Source of the DNA: Didymella arachidicola
Taxonomy: Eukaryota; Ascomycota; Dothideomycetes; Pleosporales; Didymellaceae
Assembly: GCA_016630955.3 (NCBI GenBank)
Contig: CM049987.1
Span: forward strand, 1,364,001-1,428,000
DNA length: 64,000 nt
Reading direction: 5' to 3'
The position numbers were made by a program, and so were the translations under genes. Shown here piece after piece: positions 9,255-20,275 of the stretch. The notes under the pieces are model-generated. The model saw only the letters and a program-made list of their open reading frames with translations. It did not search any database and was not told where the DNA came from. Numbering within the stretch: position 1 is the first letter of the stretch; every line of letters starts with the position of its first letter.

Positions 9255-11265
9255 CTACCGCCTGCCCTTGCCCTTTGTAGTCTTGACAACCCTCGCCTTG
9301 CCCTTCTTGGGTGGCTCGTACTCTGTGGAGTGAATGTAGCCGTACTCATCGAACATGATACTGTTTGTCCAGAGCAGGCAGCGTTCCTTGGTCCCTTCCT
9401 TTTCAGCATTGGCCTTACCACGCGTCGAAATGCGAGGCTTGCTATCCTCATCCTCTTCGTCCTCCTCTGCTTTGTCTGCCTTCGTGAGATGCTTCTTCAT
9501 CTTCTCCATGTACTCTGCAATACGATCACGGAAGATTTGCAGCTCTTTGCGGAGTTGCTTCTCACGGTGGCCTCGCTCATCCAGCCAAACGATGAGTCTA
9601 TCAATGTCTTCAGGATCGTCATAGTAGGCCCACTGCTTGGATGTTGAGAGGTGTGTCGAGCCCTCCTCCTTCTCTTTGCGCTGTGGGATGGTGAACTTGA
9701 ACCGCTGCATGTCTTGCGACAACGCAGGCTCCTCCAGACACGGCTGGAGCTCCTCGGCGTCTGGTCCCTGTACCCAGATACGACCGTTGGCGTACCCGTA
9801 CTCTGCGGTGGAGCTATTGGGAACACCGCCGAATGGCATTCCGTTGTGCTCGAACCAGTAGTACTTGTTAAGAAATCGATCCTTACCCAGCACCTTGCTG
9901 CGATGAACCAGGGTCTCGCGGAGATCGTCGTCTAGCTCGTTGATGTTGGCCTCGCACTCCTTGAGTTCGTCTTTCTTGTCATCGATCGCCTTGAGCAGCT
10001 TCTCCCACTCCTTCTGCTTCTTATTCTTCTCGGCCTCGATCTTAGCCTTCTTGGCCTTTTCTTTGCGAGCTTCTTCAGCTGCGGCCTTGCGCTTGTTCTT
10101 TGTGCGTGTCCTACTCTTCGCCGCGGAAGCATCTTCGTCATCGTTCTCCCCATCAGCAGTTTCAGCAACGGAGTCTGGCACGCTAAGCATTGAAACATCC
10201 TCATTCTCTTTGGCATCAGAGGGTGAAGCGGGTGTGTTGTCCGGCAGTTTGATCTTACGCTCCAGATCCAGCTTGAAAAGCTCATCAGCCCTACGTTCGA
10301 GGTTAGCGTTGGATCGATGCCAAACAGGTGATGTCCTACAGTTCTTTGCGCTTCCTCTGAAACTCGATCTTCTCTTTGCGAAGTCGAGTCATTTCGAGGG
10401 AAGCAGCATTCAGCTGGTCACGGAATGCCTCAGTGGTCACAGTCAGGCGCAGAGCCTGATCCAGCGCGGCGATGCGCAGATTGACGTCCATGTTGCGGTA
10501 ATTATCCGCAATGCTCTCGATGCTAGGATCTTGGTTGCCCGGTACAAGCACGGCAAGGATCTCATCGCAAGTCTCTTTTTGAATGGGATCGAAGGAGAGA
10601 CGGTAGAGAAGTGCGACCATGATCGCTTGCCAGCCGCCGTTTTGAAAGTTGCGAATCTTCAGCTGCTCAATCCAATCAAAGTCAGCGACAAAATCTGCCG
10701 CCTTGTGAGTCTCTTTCGGTGGTTCGGGTGTTGGAGTTCGAGGCTTCTCGACAAGTTGCTGCACCTCGGACTTCCTTAGACTACTGCGAGTGGTTCGCTT
10801 CGGGGGCTCTGGCTCTGGTGTTGGTGTCGGTGTCGACTCCTGACTCGAACCTTCCTCATCAGAGTCTTCCATCTCAGCCATGTTCGGCAGCGGTGCCTGG
10901 AGTTTGCCGTTCTCGTTGATGATCTGCTTGAGCACAGAGCAGTGCACTTCTACGAAGAGCTCGCAGTCCAGCTCTTCGGAAGAGAATCGCATAGCTTCTG
11001 CGAAGTCGTCAAAAGTGAAGGAATCGAGCATGTAGATAGTGTCATGGACGTTCAGAGTCTCCCAGGCACATAAAAGCGGTCCGAGACTGTTCATGAGAAT
11101 GCCTGTCTTGTCCTCCTCCATCGGCGGCTCGACGCCATCTGGCACGTCATCAGAGAAGAACTTTAGTGTAGGCCGCACAGTACTCAGACGAGGCTGTGAG
11201 ATATCTAGATCCTCGATAGGATACTTGATTGGCTCAAAAGGCTTGGTCAGTGGAGCGGGCTGTTG

Positions 11266-11302
<37 letters not shown>

Positions 11303-12820
11303 GGTGGGTTTCGGGGAGCGAACTGCTGGTACTGCATGAAGCCATGCTGGAATGGGAGATTGACTGGAAGCGTGGGGTGATGGAGAATGTGTGCAAGATT
11401 CGGCGGCAAGGTATTTTGAGGAGCGTTCAGAGGAATACCGTGCGGCAGGTGCTGGGGTGGACCTTGATGTGCGAATTGAGGTGGTGGTCCTGCTTGCATA
11501 TGCTGCGGGAAGCCAGGAAGCTGCGGATGCATGAGGTGAGGTTGATGTTGCCCATGAGGCGGATTGGCAAAATTGACAAAAGAGTGCGGACCTTGCCCAT
11601 GCTGTGGCTGCTGCTGCGGCGCTCCATGTCCATTAGTCTGGGCTCCGTGCCCGTTCGATAGTTGATGTGGGTACGTCTGTTGAACGGGACTTGCGCCATT
11701 CTGACGCGAACCGTTTGTGAGCTTCCTTTGCGCCATTACCATCTCCCGTGTTTTATTTTCTGGGATCTTGGTGGGGATCTTATAGCGTTTCGCCAGATGA
11801 TCTTTTGCCATCCAAGGCGCACCAATCCAGGACTCTCGAGACACTGTGCTGCGCAAGAATTGCTTCAGGATCAATTTTGAGTAGTACTTCCGGTCTCTTT
11901 GCAGGTCTGCAGCCTTATACTTGGTGATAGGCTCATTGTTGTCGTCCATGGTGATGATGTAGGTGTACGCCCTGTACTGATCATCCGGTGATCTTGTGAA
12001 GGCATTTTGATGGAGCTGACTGTTGTCCACGATGTCTGTGATGACGCCGTAGCGGCGGCCAATCGGACCTTCGACTTCAATACAGACTCGATCGCCAACC
12101 ATATACTGTTCTTTGAATTCCTGGGAACAGTTAGCAATTCAGTGGTGACGCAGATTGATTTCATAAACCAACATCGAACACCAAGTTCACTACGCATTTA
12201 AAGTCAGCCATGAGTAGGAGATTCGAGCAGGGGTAGCTTACCCAGGTCATCCATCCTTGAAGTCGTCCTGAACTGGACGAAGTGGAGGACACGAGACCTC
12301 AAAGCATCAGGGAAGATGCTGTCAATCTCCCTCGACGCCTCCGTCTGCGTTTCCGTTACCTTGATGCCTTCCCAGACCGGCTCGGAGCTCACCTGGCTCT
12401 CCATGGCTTCGAAAAAGGTGTAGCCTGAGTGCCCGGTGGACTCGCAGGTAAAAAGTTTCTGAACAGAGTCAGCACCTATGATTCTTTGCATCTAGATCCT
12501 CCTCTCAGTGCCTACTTGGTCGTAAAAGTCCAGCCTGTGGCAAAGTCAGTGAACCTCATAACTTGACGTCATTTCTGGATTTTGTCATACCGCCTCAAGT
12601 ATCTCTCATAGTCATTATAGACCTCTCCCGTTTTCTCGATGACCCAGACCTGTCATGTATTCTTAGTTCCTTGTCTCGAGCGCGTCTCGTGGTGCGTCAT
12701 ACCTCATCTTGATCGGCGATATTCTTCGGAGGAAGGTCGAACTTCACTGGCTTTCGTTTGAAGAGTACCTATGGAAGTCAGTAGCCGTCCAACTTGTGGA
12801 CATGTCTGCAATAGTACCAT
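9255..12820 (-). CDS. itc1: Itc1-like subunit of the ISW2 chromatin remodeller (WAC, DDT and WHIM domains)
   Basis: Eight exons (12820-12818, 12768-12703, 12649-12591, 12534-12516, 12458-12242, 12189-12173, 12120-10340, 10290-9255) encode 1065 residues. The first coding exon is just the ATG; reading straight through it gives an early stop, so the 49-nt intron is needed. Residues 1-140 form the WAC domain of Acf1/Itc1 (VLFKRKPVKFDLPP, EVWVIEKTGEVYNDYE, LVNLVFDEFKEQY). A Gln/His/Pro-rich linker with 11 consecutive glutamines follows (about 400-414). The DDT domain is about 476-533 (SLGPLLCAWETLNVHDTIY). WHIM1 is near 630-670 (GGWQAIMVALLYRL) and WHIM2 near 851-872 (RSKVLGKDRFLNKYYWF). A long Lys/Glu coiled region lies between the WHIM motifs. 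Itc1 binds Isw2 and linker DNA and sets nucleosome spacing and repression. Confidence 0.92.
11269..11301 (-). repeat. pure (CAG)11 microsatellite coding polyglutamine in itc1
   Basis: Eleven uninterrupted CTG triplets on the plus strand read as CAG (Gln) codons in itc1. Uninterrupted triplets are prone to slippage, so length variation between strains is likely. Confidence 0.9.
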
Positions 12821-13882
12821 TTTGGTGAAGCTACGAGCTCATGTGAATGTCTTGCGCGCTCTAGCAATCGCGTTGAGCCTTTCGGAATTACCGCGTAGCC
12901 AAAGTCGCGTCGCGTAGGCCCAGTGGTGTCGATTGAGCTCGGTTTGACTGTTGCACGACCCTCCCAATGTATATGTAAGGCGATTTTTAGCCTTCAGGCG
13001 CGCCTGGATATATTGCCGTAAAAGTTGTCGCAAGCCTCGTAGGTCCGAAATGCGTTCCGAGACGCGTCGCTAGGTTCCGAGAGCGCGTTTTTTGGAGATT
13101 TGGGTGATTTCGTGGCGATTGTGGACGCGAAGGTTGGAGCGATCGAGGGGTGAGAGCGGCAGGGTGACGAGGAACAATTCAATGGGGGACAGGAAAGCTA
13201 TAAGGTAGTCGTGCCGGGTAGGTGGTGCTTGGCGGGCCCTTGCCCTCTTTTGGCATGGACCTCCTAGCAATACCCTCTCACTCTCGCCCATCATCCGCAC
13301 ACCGCTGCAACTTCAACACTGGCGTATTTGGTCTTGTTTTGATCGTCGAAACGAAGTGAATCTAGTTGCGAAAGCTGTTAATGATTTGCATTTACTTTAT
13401 AAGTGATGTTCGTGGACATATGATGCTGTACGTCAACCTGGAGGGCTCATGCTCTTGAGCCACCAAGCAGACCAGTTGACAGGTCTGACCCACTTGACCC
13501 TGGGCATAGCCTCTTGCTCGCCGATTCGAGTGAATCACGGCAAATCCACCTTCCGAGCAACTCCCTAGGCTACCGGAGCTTTCTGACTTGCTATCAATAA
13601 TTGCCAATTGCACTGTGAACATCCAGAAGCCACTACAATCACCTTGTCAGCCTGTGAGACGAGCATGACACAAGTATTTGTCCGAAAGTTCCACCTTCGG
13701 TCTCACCAAATTTGTTCGAGTGAACGAACGACACGGGTATTTATGTTATCGTATTTGAATCTGAATGTAGGCTTGATCAAACTTGAGACGAAAGAGCACA
13801 GCCAACATCAAGGTCAATCGACACCGAAACAGTGTGCTTAACGATCGGAATGGACTTGATTCTGAGCAAAGGATGACCAAAA
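12821..13882. other. intergenic region between alg8 3' end and itc1 5' end
   Basis: About 1.06 kb. The part next to itc1 should be its promoter and 5' untranslated leader. No recognisable coding frame, repeat or RNA gene was found on either strand. Confidence 0.5.
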
Positions 13883-15705
13883 CTATGTATCAAAGTACAC
13901 AACAAGGAATCCTAGCCAGCTGCTTAGTACGCCGATAGCGGAGTAGGAACTAATGAACATAAGAGGCAGGAATTCGTAGCGGGAACCGAAGATGATGCTG
14001 TGGAACAAAGAGCAATACGCGATCAACGGAATGGACAAGGCAATGTAGAGGATGGAGAAACGATCAAGCAGGAAAAGACGGCGTTCGGACGAGCTGTAAA
14101 TATGGTCAGTGAAGCTTCGGCGATGTAGCTGCTGGACTTACGCAGGTGCAAGTCTGTCAAACGTCAGCAAGAATATCACGAGCCAAAAGATTGTGTACAT
14201 CGTCTTGGTGGGGAATTCTGCGGCTGTGAACAGCAAAGGGAAGAGCGAAACATGGCCGGAGACTGCCAAAGGTCGAAATGCGCCGAAGTATCGGCGGTCA
14301 CGAAGGGCGACTAGGCTGAAAGGGATGATTACAAGCAGGATTGCTTTCTCATGGACGTGCCAGCCGAAAAGGAAGGAGGCATAACCGCATAGAGTGACTG
14401 CCCCGACAAATGTCTCCCACGTTGGCTTAATAAGCAGGCGTAAGAGAACAGGCTGCAATTCGTTAGTGATCGTTCAAACGCGAGTTGATGCAAACCTTAC
14501 GATCTGCGTGCCCAGCGTAAGAAGGAAGCACGTAAGGGGAACAATGTCGGGAAGCACAGCGAAAGACGAGTCTCCAACAAGCCCTCGAGTGACGCTGTTG
14601 ACTGCATCCTGGTTGACTGTCAAGCCAAGACGAGGGGCCACTGATGACATGTCAGCGTGGTAGGATAGCACATCGAAATTGCTTGGCATACAGTAGATGA
14701 GCACTCGGTCAGTAAACGAGTACATTGCCCAGACGTTCGGCGCCCAGTAGGCATGGCAAAGCCCACGTGAGAACGGGAATAGTCGCTTGAAAACCTGTTC
14801 AAGTTGGCCCCAAGCAGCGAAGGGACCGAAGGCGCTCGCGAAAACTGCAATGATACCGACGCCCAACTTGACGCAGTTGAAGAAGCGGATGGTGAAGTAC
14901 GGGAAAGCTCGGCGTTCACCAAGACAGTACGCTCGGAGGAGAAACACAAAGTAGGCGGGCGCCAGGTACAGGTAAATGTGCTTCAGGCACAAAAGTGCTG
15001 CAAAAAGGATGCCTGACAGGAGGATGGTTGACTGGTTCCGCGCCAACACCATAGACAGAATGAGCACACCATACAGGAACCCATTGTACTGGAAGTGGAT
15101 GTGGTCGATAATCAAAAGACCAGGCGAAAGCAAGATTGACAGCGCGGCTGCGTGTGCGGTGACTTTGGACTTTGATGTCTTGACGAAGCTGGTCAGTCAT
15201 TAGCATAGGCGAGGTTGAACCAAAGGTGATGGAGTACAGATGTAGTGCGTAGACAAGGACTAGCTCAGTCATAATGACGGTTGTCCTCTGGAAGTAGATT
15301 GTTTGCCAGCTGTCGTAGTTGAGATCCTTTACATTCAGCAAGGCAGGCTCGATGTATGCAGCAGCCTGAGACATAAGCCACTCAAAGTAGGCGAAGAATG
15401 GAGGATAATCGAGAGTCCATTCTGAAGTTTTCTGAGGAACCCATTAGATTGTTTTCAGGTCTTGCTTTGTCTTTTTATAGTTGCTCACTTCATAGTACCA
15501 TTCCTTGATGTCGAGTGAGTGCGTCAAGGCCAGCCAGTTGCGGTGAACCTCAAAATCAGTCGACTTGCTGGCAAAAATGGGTGAGCATGCACGTCAACAG
15601 CATTGCTATATTCGGCAATTGTACATACTATGCAGGGAAAAGCAACACTTTCAGGGCTGTTGCGACAACGGCACACTGCGCAATCGACGGATACAGCTCT
15701 GACAT
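13883..15705 (-). CDS. alg8: Alg8-like dolichyl-phosphate-glucose glucosyltransferase of the ER
   Basis: Six exons (15705-15629, 15567-15489, 15431-15238, 15188-14501, 14452-14142, 14093-13883) encode 519 residues, typical for Alg8. Alg6/Alg8 enzymes add glucose from dolichol-P-glucose to the lipid-linked oligosaccharide in the ER lumen; Alg8 adds the second glucose. Visible family blocks are FEVHRNWLALTHSL and EWTLDYPPFFAYFEW near the N-terminus (the luminal acidic region), LLIIDHIHFQYNGFLYG, and SRGLCHAYWAPNVWA followed by YSFTDRVL, which is the Alg8 rather than Alg6 version. About eleven hydrophobic segments are spread over the chain. Together with the GH47 mannosidase 6 kb away it serves N-glycosylation. 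Confidence 0.92.
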
Positions 15706-17169
15706 TGCGGCTTTGATTGTTGGTGGACGAACAACATGCGAAAAGACACGAGTCGGCCGTCACTCGGAGGTCCAGTTTACGTGCTCCATGTGGCCTCAGC
15801 GCCTTCCCGTTTGAGAATACGAAATTTGGAGCGCGAAAGCTGTCACTACAGCGGCCCGCCTGGCTGAGACGCAATGCAGGCTGCAGGCATCAAAGAACTC
15901 GCTTCAATTCCAGTCGGCGAGTAGAGCTTGACGCTGCAACACTACCATTTACCGTCGTCAGCGTTAGAACAACGTGACCACGCTCCTCGACGCGTTCGCG
16001 GCTCCCTCACGCTAGGGCACCCTGACGGCGCTCGCGCCGTGGTCACGAGCTCTGGACCCTTTCGAACTGATGAACACGCCGCCAGAAGCCAGAAGACGCC
16101 GGGCCACGTTCGTTGCCTTTGCAGCTTCTTGGGAAGGTGGCCTGGCGGCCTGGGAGCCTCCTGTTAGTCAGGCACGAGGCCTGCAAGCACCCGCTGTAAT
16201 TACTGCACTCAGCCCTGTGAAGAGATCGGCGCCGCAGCTGCGCGACACTTCCAACTCTCAACGTGAGACATGTAGAAATGTCGCTGCAAGCAATGCGCGC
16301 CACCTCGCACAGGCATTGGCAATGGTTGGTAGCTCCTCCTGCAGGGCTCCGGCAGGTGTTTGCACGATTCGTTGCAAGATGGTCATGGCATGCGCACGGA
16401 ATTTCAGCGGGCACGCCTTCCCAGATTGGGGGCTTCATTTGCGCTGCTTCTCCTGTCTCGCAACACGACGAGAGCATTTCTCACCCACCTTTCTTCTTTC
16501 TCCCTTCGCCATCAGGTCGCGTTCTCCTCTGCGGTCCTTTCGCTCATTATCTACGCTTCTGCAGCTCTGAGGCCCTTGGCAAAGTCCGCTTCTTTGCCTC
16601 GTTCATTCTTATTGTTCGCTCCTTCAGCATCGGCGACCGCAAAACAAGCCCAGGCCAGCATCCGCCTGTGAGCACGCAGCCTCTAATCCTGTCCCGTTTG
16701 TGGTCATTGCTCGCGATCAGCAGCTTATAATCTGCCCTTAATACCGCGCTCCAACCCTCCGCCCGACCTTGCGTTCCTGGTACCGTCGACGTCTGCTTTG
16801 ACTCGGTATACCATCAAGCAACCAGCTCTTGGAGTCTTTTGACCTTCGATTCGGCGCGGCCCACCCTGTATTAAGTACCAACTTGCCATTGTGCCTTGGA
16901 TGTAAGCACTCTCCATCACCTCGGGCCACAGCCGTCTCAACTAGGACCAGCCGACTGACAGCCGCCAGATTGTCTTGCAAAGCATTGACGCATTAGCATA
17001 CGCTTACATCCTCGCGACCACCTTGCAACCGGTTGCACGTTCACCTTCAACCATACATATTTCGCCGTCCGGTCCATCGAGTCCCGGACGCAGTAATACA
17101 TCGTTCACCACGGCTGTGCTATCTCACAACCCGCGGGACAGCTTCAGCCTGCCACCGCACCTGCTTGGA
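15706..17169. other. long divergent intergenic region, probably including a 5' leader with an intron
   Basis: About 1.46 kb between divergent alg8 and the RRM-protein gene. The right part is probably a long 5' leader of the RRM gene (see 16902-16968). The frame of the RRM protein is open from about 16975 without an ATG until 17170. No other gene was recognised. Confidence 0.45.
16902..16968 (+). other. candidate 5'-leader intron of the RRM-protein gene
   Basis: GTAAGC donor at 16902, a CTGAC branch-like site at about 16954 and a CAG acceptor ending at 16968 make a 67-nt intron of the usual size here. It lies upstream of the first in-frame ATG, so it would be in the untranslated leader, unless an unseen upstream start joins in frame. 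Confidence 0.35.
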
Positions 17170-19662
17170 ATGCAACACGAGGGAACCTCTTCAACCCCGA
17201 CTGGACCACGTCTGCAGAATAGCTTCCAAAGGCAAATGAACGGCAACATGAACGGCGGTCACCATGGCTTCTCCCACGGAGCCTTTGCTACCAACCAGCC
17301 AGGGTACGCCGACAGGCACCCTGAGAGATCGAACAACATGTCCATCAACACTGGAAGGCTGAACCCTAGCAACCAGAACGGCGGTGACATGCAGACCCCC
17401 GGCACTGGCTATGACATGAACTTCACCCCGTTGCTGCCCTCGCAGCTTCTTCTGGGCAGCCCCTTCCAGCCTGGTTCCCCCTCCGCTTTCGCTTCACCCC
17501 AGTTCCAGAGTTTCGGCAATTTCGCTGGTCAAAACCAGGCGCAGCAGAACAACCAGACTAACCAAATGGGTAGCCCCTTGCAGCAGCCCCTGTCACCCCA
17601 GCTGTACCAGAGCCTTATGTCGCCTACCAGCATGAACGGACCTGGCTTCTTCAATGGACCTCAGTCGCCCACTGGATTCGGTGGCTTCGGTGCGCAAGCC
17701 CTCGGTGGTTTTGGCTCCTCCATGCCTATTGCTCCTGGTTTGGTTTCCGGTACGAGCAGGACCGTCTACTTGGGTAACATTCCGCCCGAGACGTCTGCGG
17801 AGGAGATCCTTGGCCACGTGAGAAGTGGTCAGATCGAGTCCGTCAGGCTTCTGCCCGACAAGAACTGCGCTTTCATCTCTTTCTTGGATAGCAGCTCTGC
17901 CACTCACTTCCACTCAGACGCAATCTTGAAAAAGTTGTCGATCCGGGGTCAGGACATCAAGATTGGGTGGGGCAAACCTTCGCAGGTGCCAACATCGGTG
18001 GCCCTTGCTGTTCAACAGTCAGGGGCTTCCCGAAATGTCTATCTTGGCAACCTGCCCGAAGATGTCTCCGAGGATGAGCTGCGTGAAGACCTTAGCAAGT
18101 TTGGTCCCATCGACACCGTCAAAATCGTTCGTGAAAAGGCTATTGGTTTCGTTCACTTCTTGTCGATTGGAAACGCAATCAAGGCTGTTGCTCAGCTTCC
18201 TCAGGAGCCTAAGTGGCAGGCGCCTCGCCGCGTCTACTACGGCAAGGACCGTTGTGCATACGTCTCGAAGACCCAGCAGCAAAACGCTGCGCAGTACCTG
18301 GGTATCGCTCCTGGATATGCTCATGTTCTCAACGGAGCGGACCGTGACATGATCTCCAACGCTCTTGCTCAACAATCTGTTGCGGCGGCAGCTGTTGCAA
18401 CATCCGCCGGCGGTGTCAACAACCTGGGTAACCGTACTGTGTACTTGGGTAACATACACCCTGAGACCACCATCGAGGAGATTTGTAACGTCGTCCGTGG
18501 CGGTCTGCTCCACCACATAAGGTACATTCCCGACAAGCACATCTGCTTCGTGACCTTTATCGATCCCACCTCTGCTGCATCCTTTTACGCTCTGAGCAAC
18601 CTCCAGGGTCTCATGATCCATAACCGCCGTCTTAAGATTGGCTGGGGCAAGCATTCGGGCGCTTTACCGCCAGCTATTGCCCTGGCTGTCAGCGGAGGTG
18701 CCTCGCGTAACGTTTACATTGGCAACCTGGACGAGTCATGGACCGAGGACCGCCTCAGGCAAGACTTCTCAGAGTACGGCGAGATTGAGCTTGTCAACAC
18801 CTTGCGCGAGAAGAGCTGTGCTTTCGTCAACTTCACCAACATTGCCAACGCGATCAAGGCTATCGAGGCCATTCGTGGCCGCGAAGAGTACAAGCGATTC
18901 AAGGTCAACTTCGGCAAGGACCGTTGCGGTAACCCTCCTCGCCAGATGAACAACCAGCAGACCCAGCAGCAGCAGGCCGGATCTGATGGTCTTCAGTCAC
19001 CGTCGCCCATCAACGGTCTCCAGCCCAACCGTGGTGTTGGACCCTCCGTCTCGCCCACTGGCTCTGGCGCTCCGGGCTCTGGCGGCAGCACAAACGGCCA
19101 ATTCCCTTCCGTGCAAGCACCTGCGCCGGCCAACATCCTGAACACAGGAAACAACAATCCCTTGATGATGTACCTCCAGGCTCAGCAGCAGCAGCAACAG
19201 CAGCAGGAGGCCAACCTCCAGCAGCAACAGAGCCAGCAGCAACAGAGCCAGCAGCAGCAGCAACAGTCGTACCAGTCACCTCAGGCTGCTTTCTACGGAG
19301 CTGATCTGAACGCGCCATCGCAGCCCCACCATTCGCACACGTCGCACAACAGTACTTCGAGCTTTAGCCTCATCAACGGCACTTCGAATGGCAACAACTC
19401 TGGACCGACGACAGTCGGTGGTCTCCTGGCCCCTTCGAACCTCAACGCACGTGCACAGCACTCGCGCGCTGTGAGCCTTCCTGTCTTCACCCAAGGGCCT
19501 TTCAACCAACCATTGACAAGCCAGGCCACGCAGCAAAACTCTTTTGGGAGTCTAAGCTCTGGCATTGGCGGCTTTGGCAGCGGCAACGGTGGTTACGGTC
19601 TCGCCATCCAGGGTGACGGTGGCCTGAACGGATGGGCTGAGGAGGAGGTTGGTGCCCAGTAA
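17170..19662 (+). CDS. RNA-binding protein with four RRMs and a Gln-rich tail (S. pombe Nrd1-like)
   Basis: A single exon of 830 residues from the first in-frame ATG. Four RNA-recognition motifs are clear: about 197-270 (RTVYLGNIPPETS), 288-365 (RNVYLGNLPEDVS), 422-495 (RTVYLGNIHPETT) and 513-590 (RNVYIGNLDESWT). Motifs 1 and 3 end in IKIGWGK or LKIGWGK, and motifs 2 and 4 in the YGKDRC/FGKDRC form, so the set looks like an internally duplicated pair. The N-terminus is low complexity (Ser, Pro, Asn, Gly) and the tail holds several polyglutamine tracts around 670-700. This layout matches S. pombe Nrd1, which binds and stabilises mRNAs for cytokinesis and represses sexual differentiation. The same frame is open for 65 codons upstream without an ATG, and that stretch looks coding-like, so a longer spliced N-terminus is possible. 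Confidence 0.85.
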   Translation: MQHEGTSSTPTGPRLQNSFQRQMNGNMNGGHHGFSHGAFATNQPGYADRHPERSNNMSINTGRLNPSNQNGGDMQTPGTGYDMNFTPLLPSQLLLGSPFQPGSPSAFASPQFQSFGNFAGQNQAQQNNQTNQMGSPLQQPLSPQLYQSLMSPTSMNGPGFFNGPQSPTGFGGFGAQALGGFGSSMPIAPGLVSGTSRTVYLGNIPPETSAEEILGHVRSGQIESVRLLPDKNCAFISFLDSSSATHFHSDAILKKLSIRGQDIKIGWGKPSQVPTSVALAVQQSGASRNVYLGNLPEDVSEDELREDLSKFGPIDTVKIVREKAIGFVHFLSIGNAIKAVAQLPQEPKWQAPRRVYYGKDRCAYVSKTQQQNAAQYLGIAPGYAHVLNGADRDMISNALAQQSVAAAAVATSAGGVNNLGNRTVYLGNIHPETTIEEICNVVRGGLLHHIRYIPDKHICFVTFIDPTSAASFYALSNLQGLMIHNRRLKIGWGKHSGALPPAIALAVSGGASRNVYIGNLDESWTEDRLRQDFSEYGEIELVNTLREKSCAFVNFTNIANAIKAIEAIRGREEYKRFKVNFGKDRCGNPPRQMNNQQTQQQQAGSDGLQSPSPINGLQPNRGVGPSVSPTGSGAPGSGGSTNGQFPSVQAPAPANILNTGNNNPLMMYLQAQQQQQQQQEANLQQQQSQQQQSQQQQQQSYQSPQAAFYGADLNAPSQPHHSHTSHNSTSSFSLINGTSNGNNSGPTTVGGLLAPSNLNARAQHSRAVSLPVFTQGPFNQPLTSQATQQNSFGSLSSGIGGFGSGNGGYGLAIQGDGGLNGWAEEEVGAQ

Positions 19663-20275
19663 ATGCTGGACACATTGCAAAACTGGATTCAGTCAAACTT
19701 TTGAGTAACGCTTGACACATGTTCTCTTATATCCCCTTTCTTTGCATTTTGACCTAGGGAATGGAAGGCGTCTTCATGTATGGATCTGATCTGATCTCAT
19801 GTCGAGTAAATTGTTGTAATCTGATCGCTACTTTGTTACATGCCTATTTCGCACTTGCCACTCTTTTCATTGCTGTAGTTTAAATAGCTCTAGGGATCTT
19901 AGAGGGGATGATGTACTAATGGGTATGCGGCAACGGGGAGGATATGGAGGAACCATGGCGCGCCAATGATAGCTGTCACTTTCTACTGTTCTTGTCTCTG
20001 ATCCTGTTTATGTGACTTTGCTATCAATGCCTCAAGTATCTCTTGACTTTGGCTCAGTGGCCACTTCTGCTCGTGGAGAGCGTTTTGCCATGCCATAGCT
20101 TGGATCCAACCTTGAATCGACTTCAGCATAGCGAACGACAGCATCTGCTCAGCGGATGCTGTGTTGACATGTAATAAGGGTATCCCGCCACACTTTTCCG
20201 GTTCAAGCAGAACCAAGCGGCTTCCTCGCTTTGCTCTCAGAATATCATCAACAATCACCACCGAGGTGCGGTGCC
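19663..20275. other. convergent intergenic region
   Basis: About 0.6 kb between the convergent 3' ends of the RRM gene and med20. A minus-strand frame at 19983-20306 overlaps the med20 end but shows no recognisable motif and is treated as chance. Confidence 0.5.
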
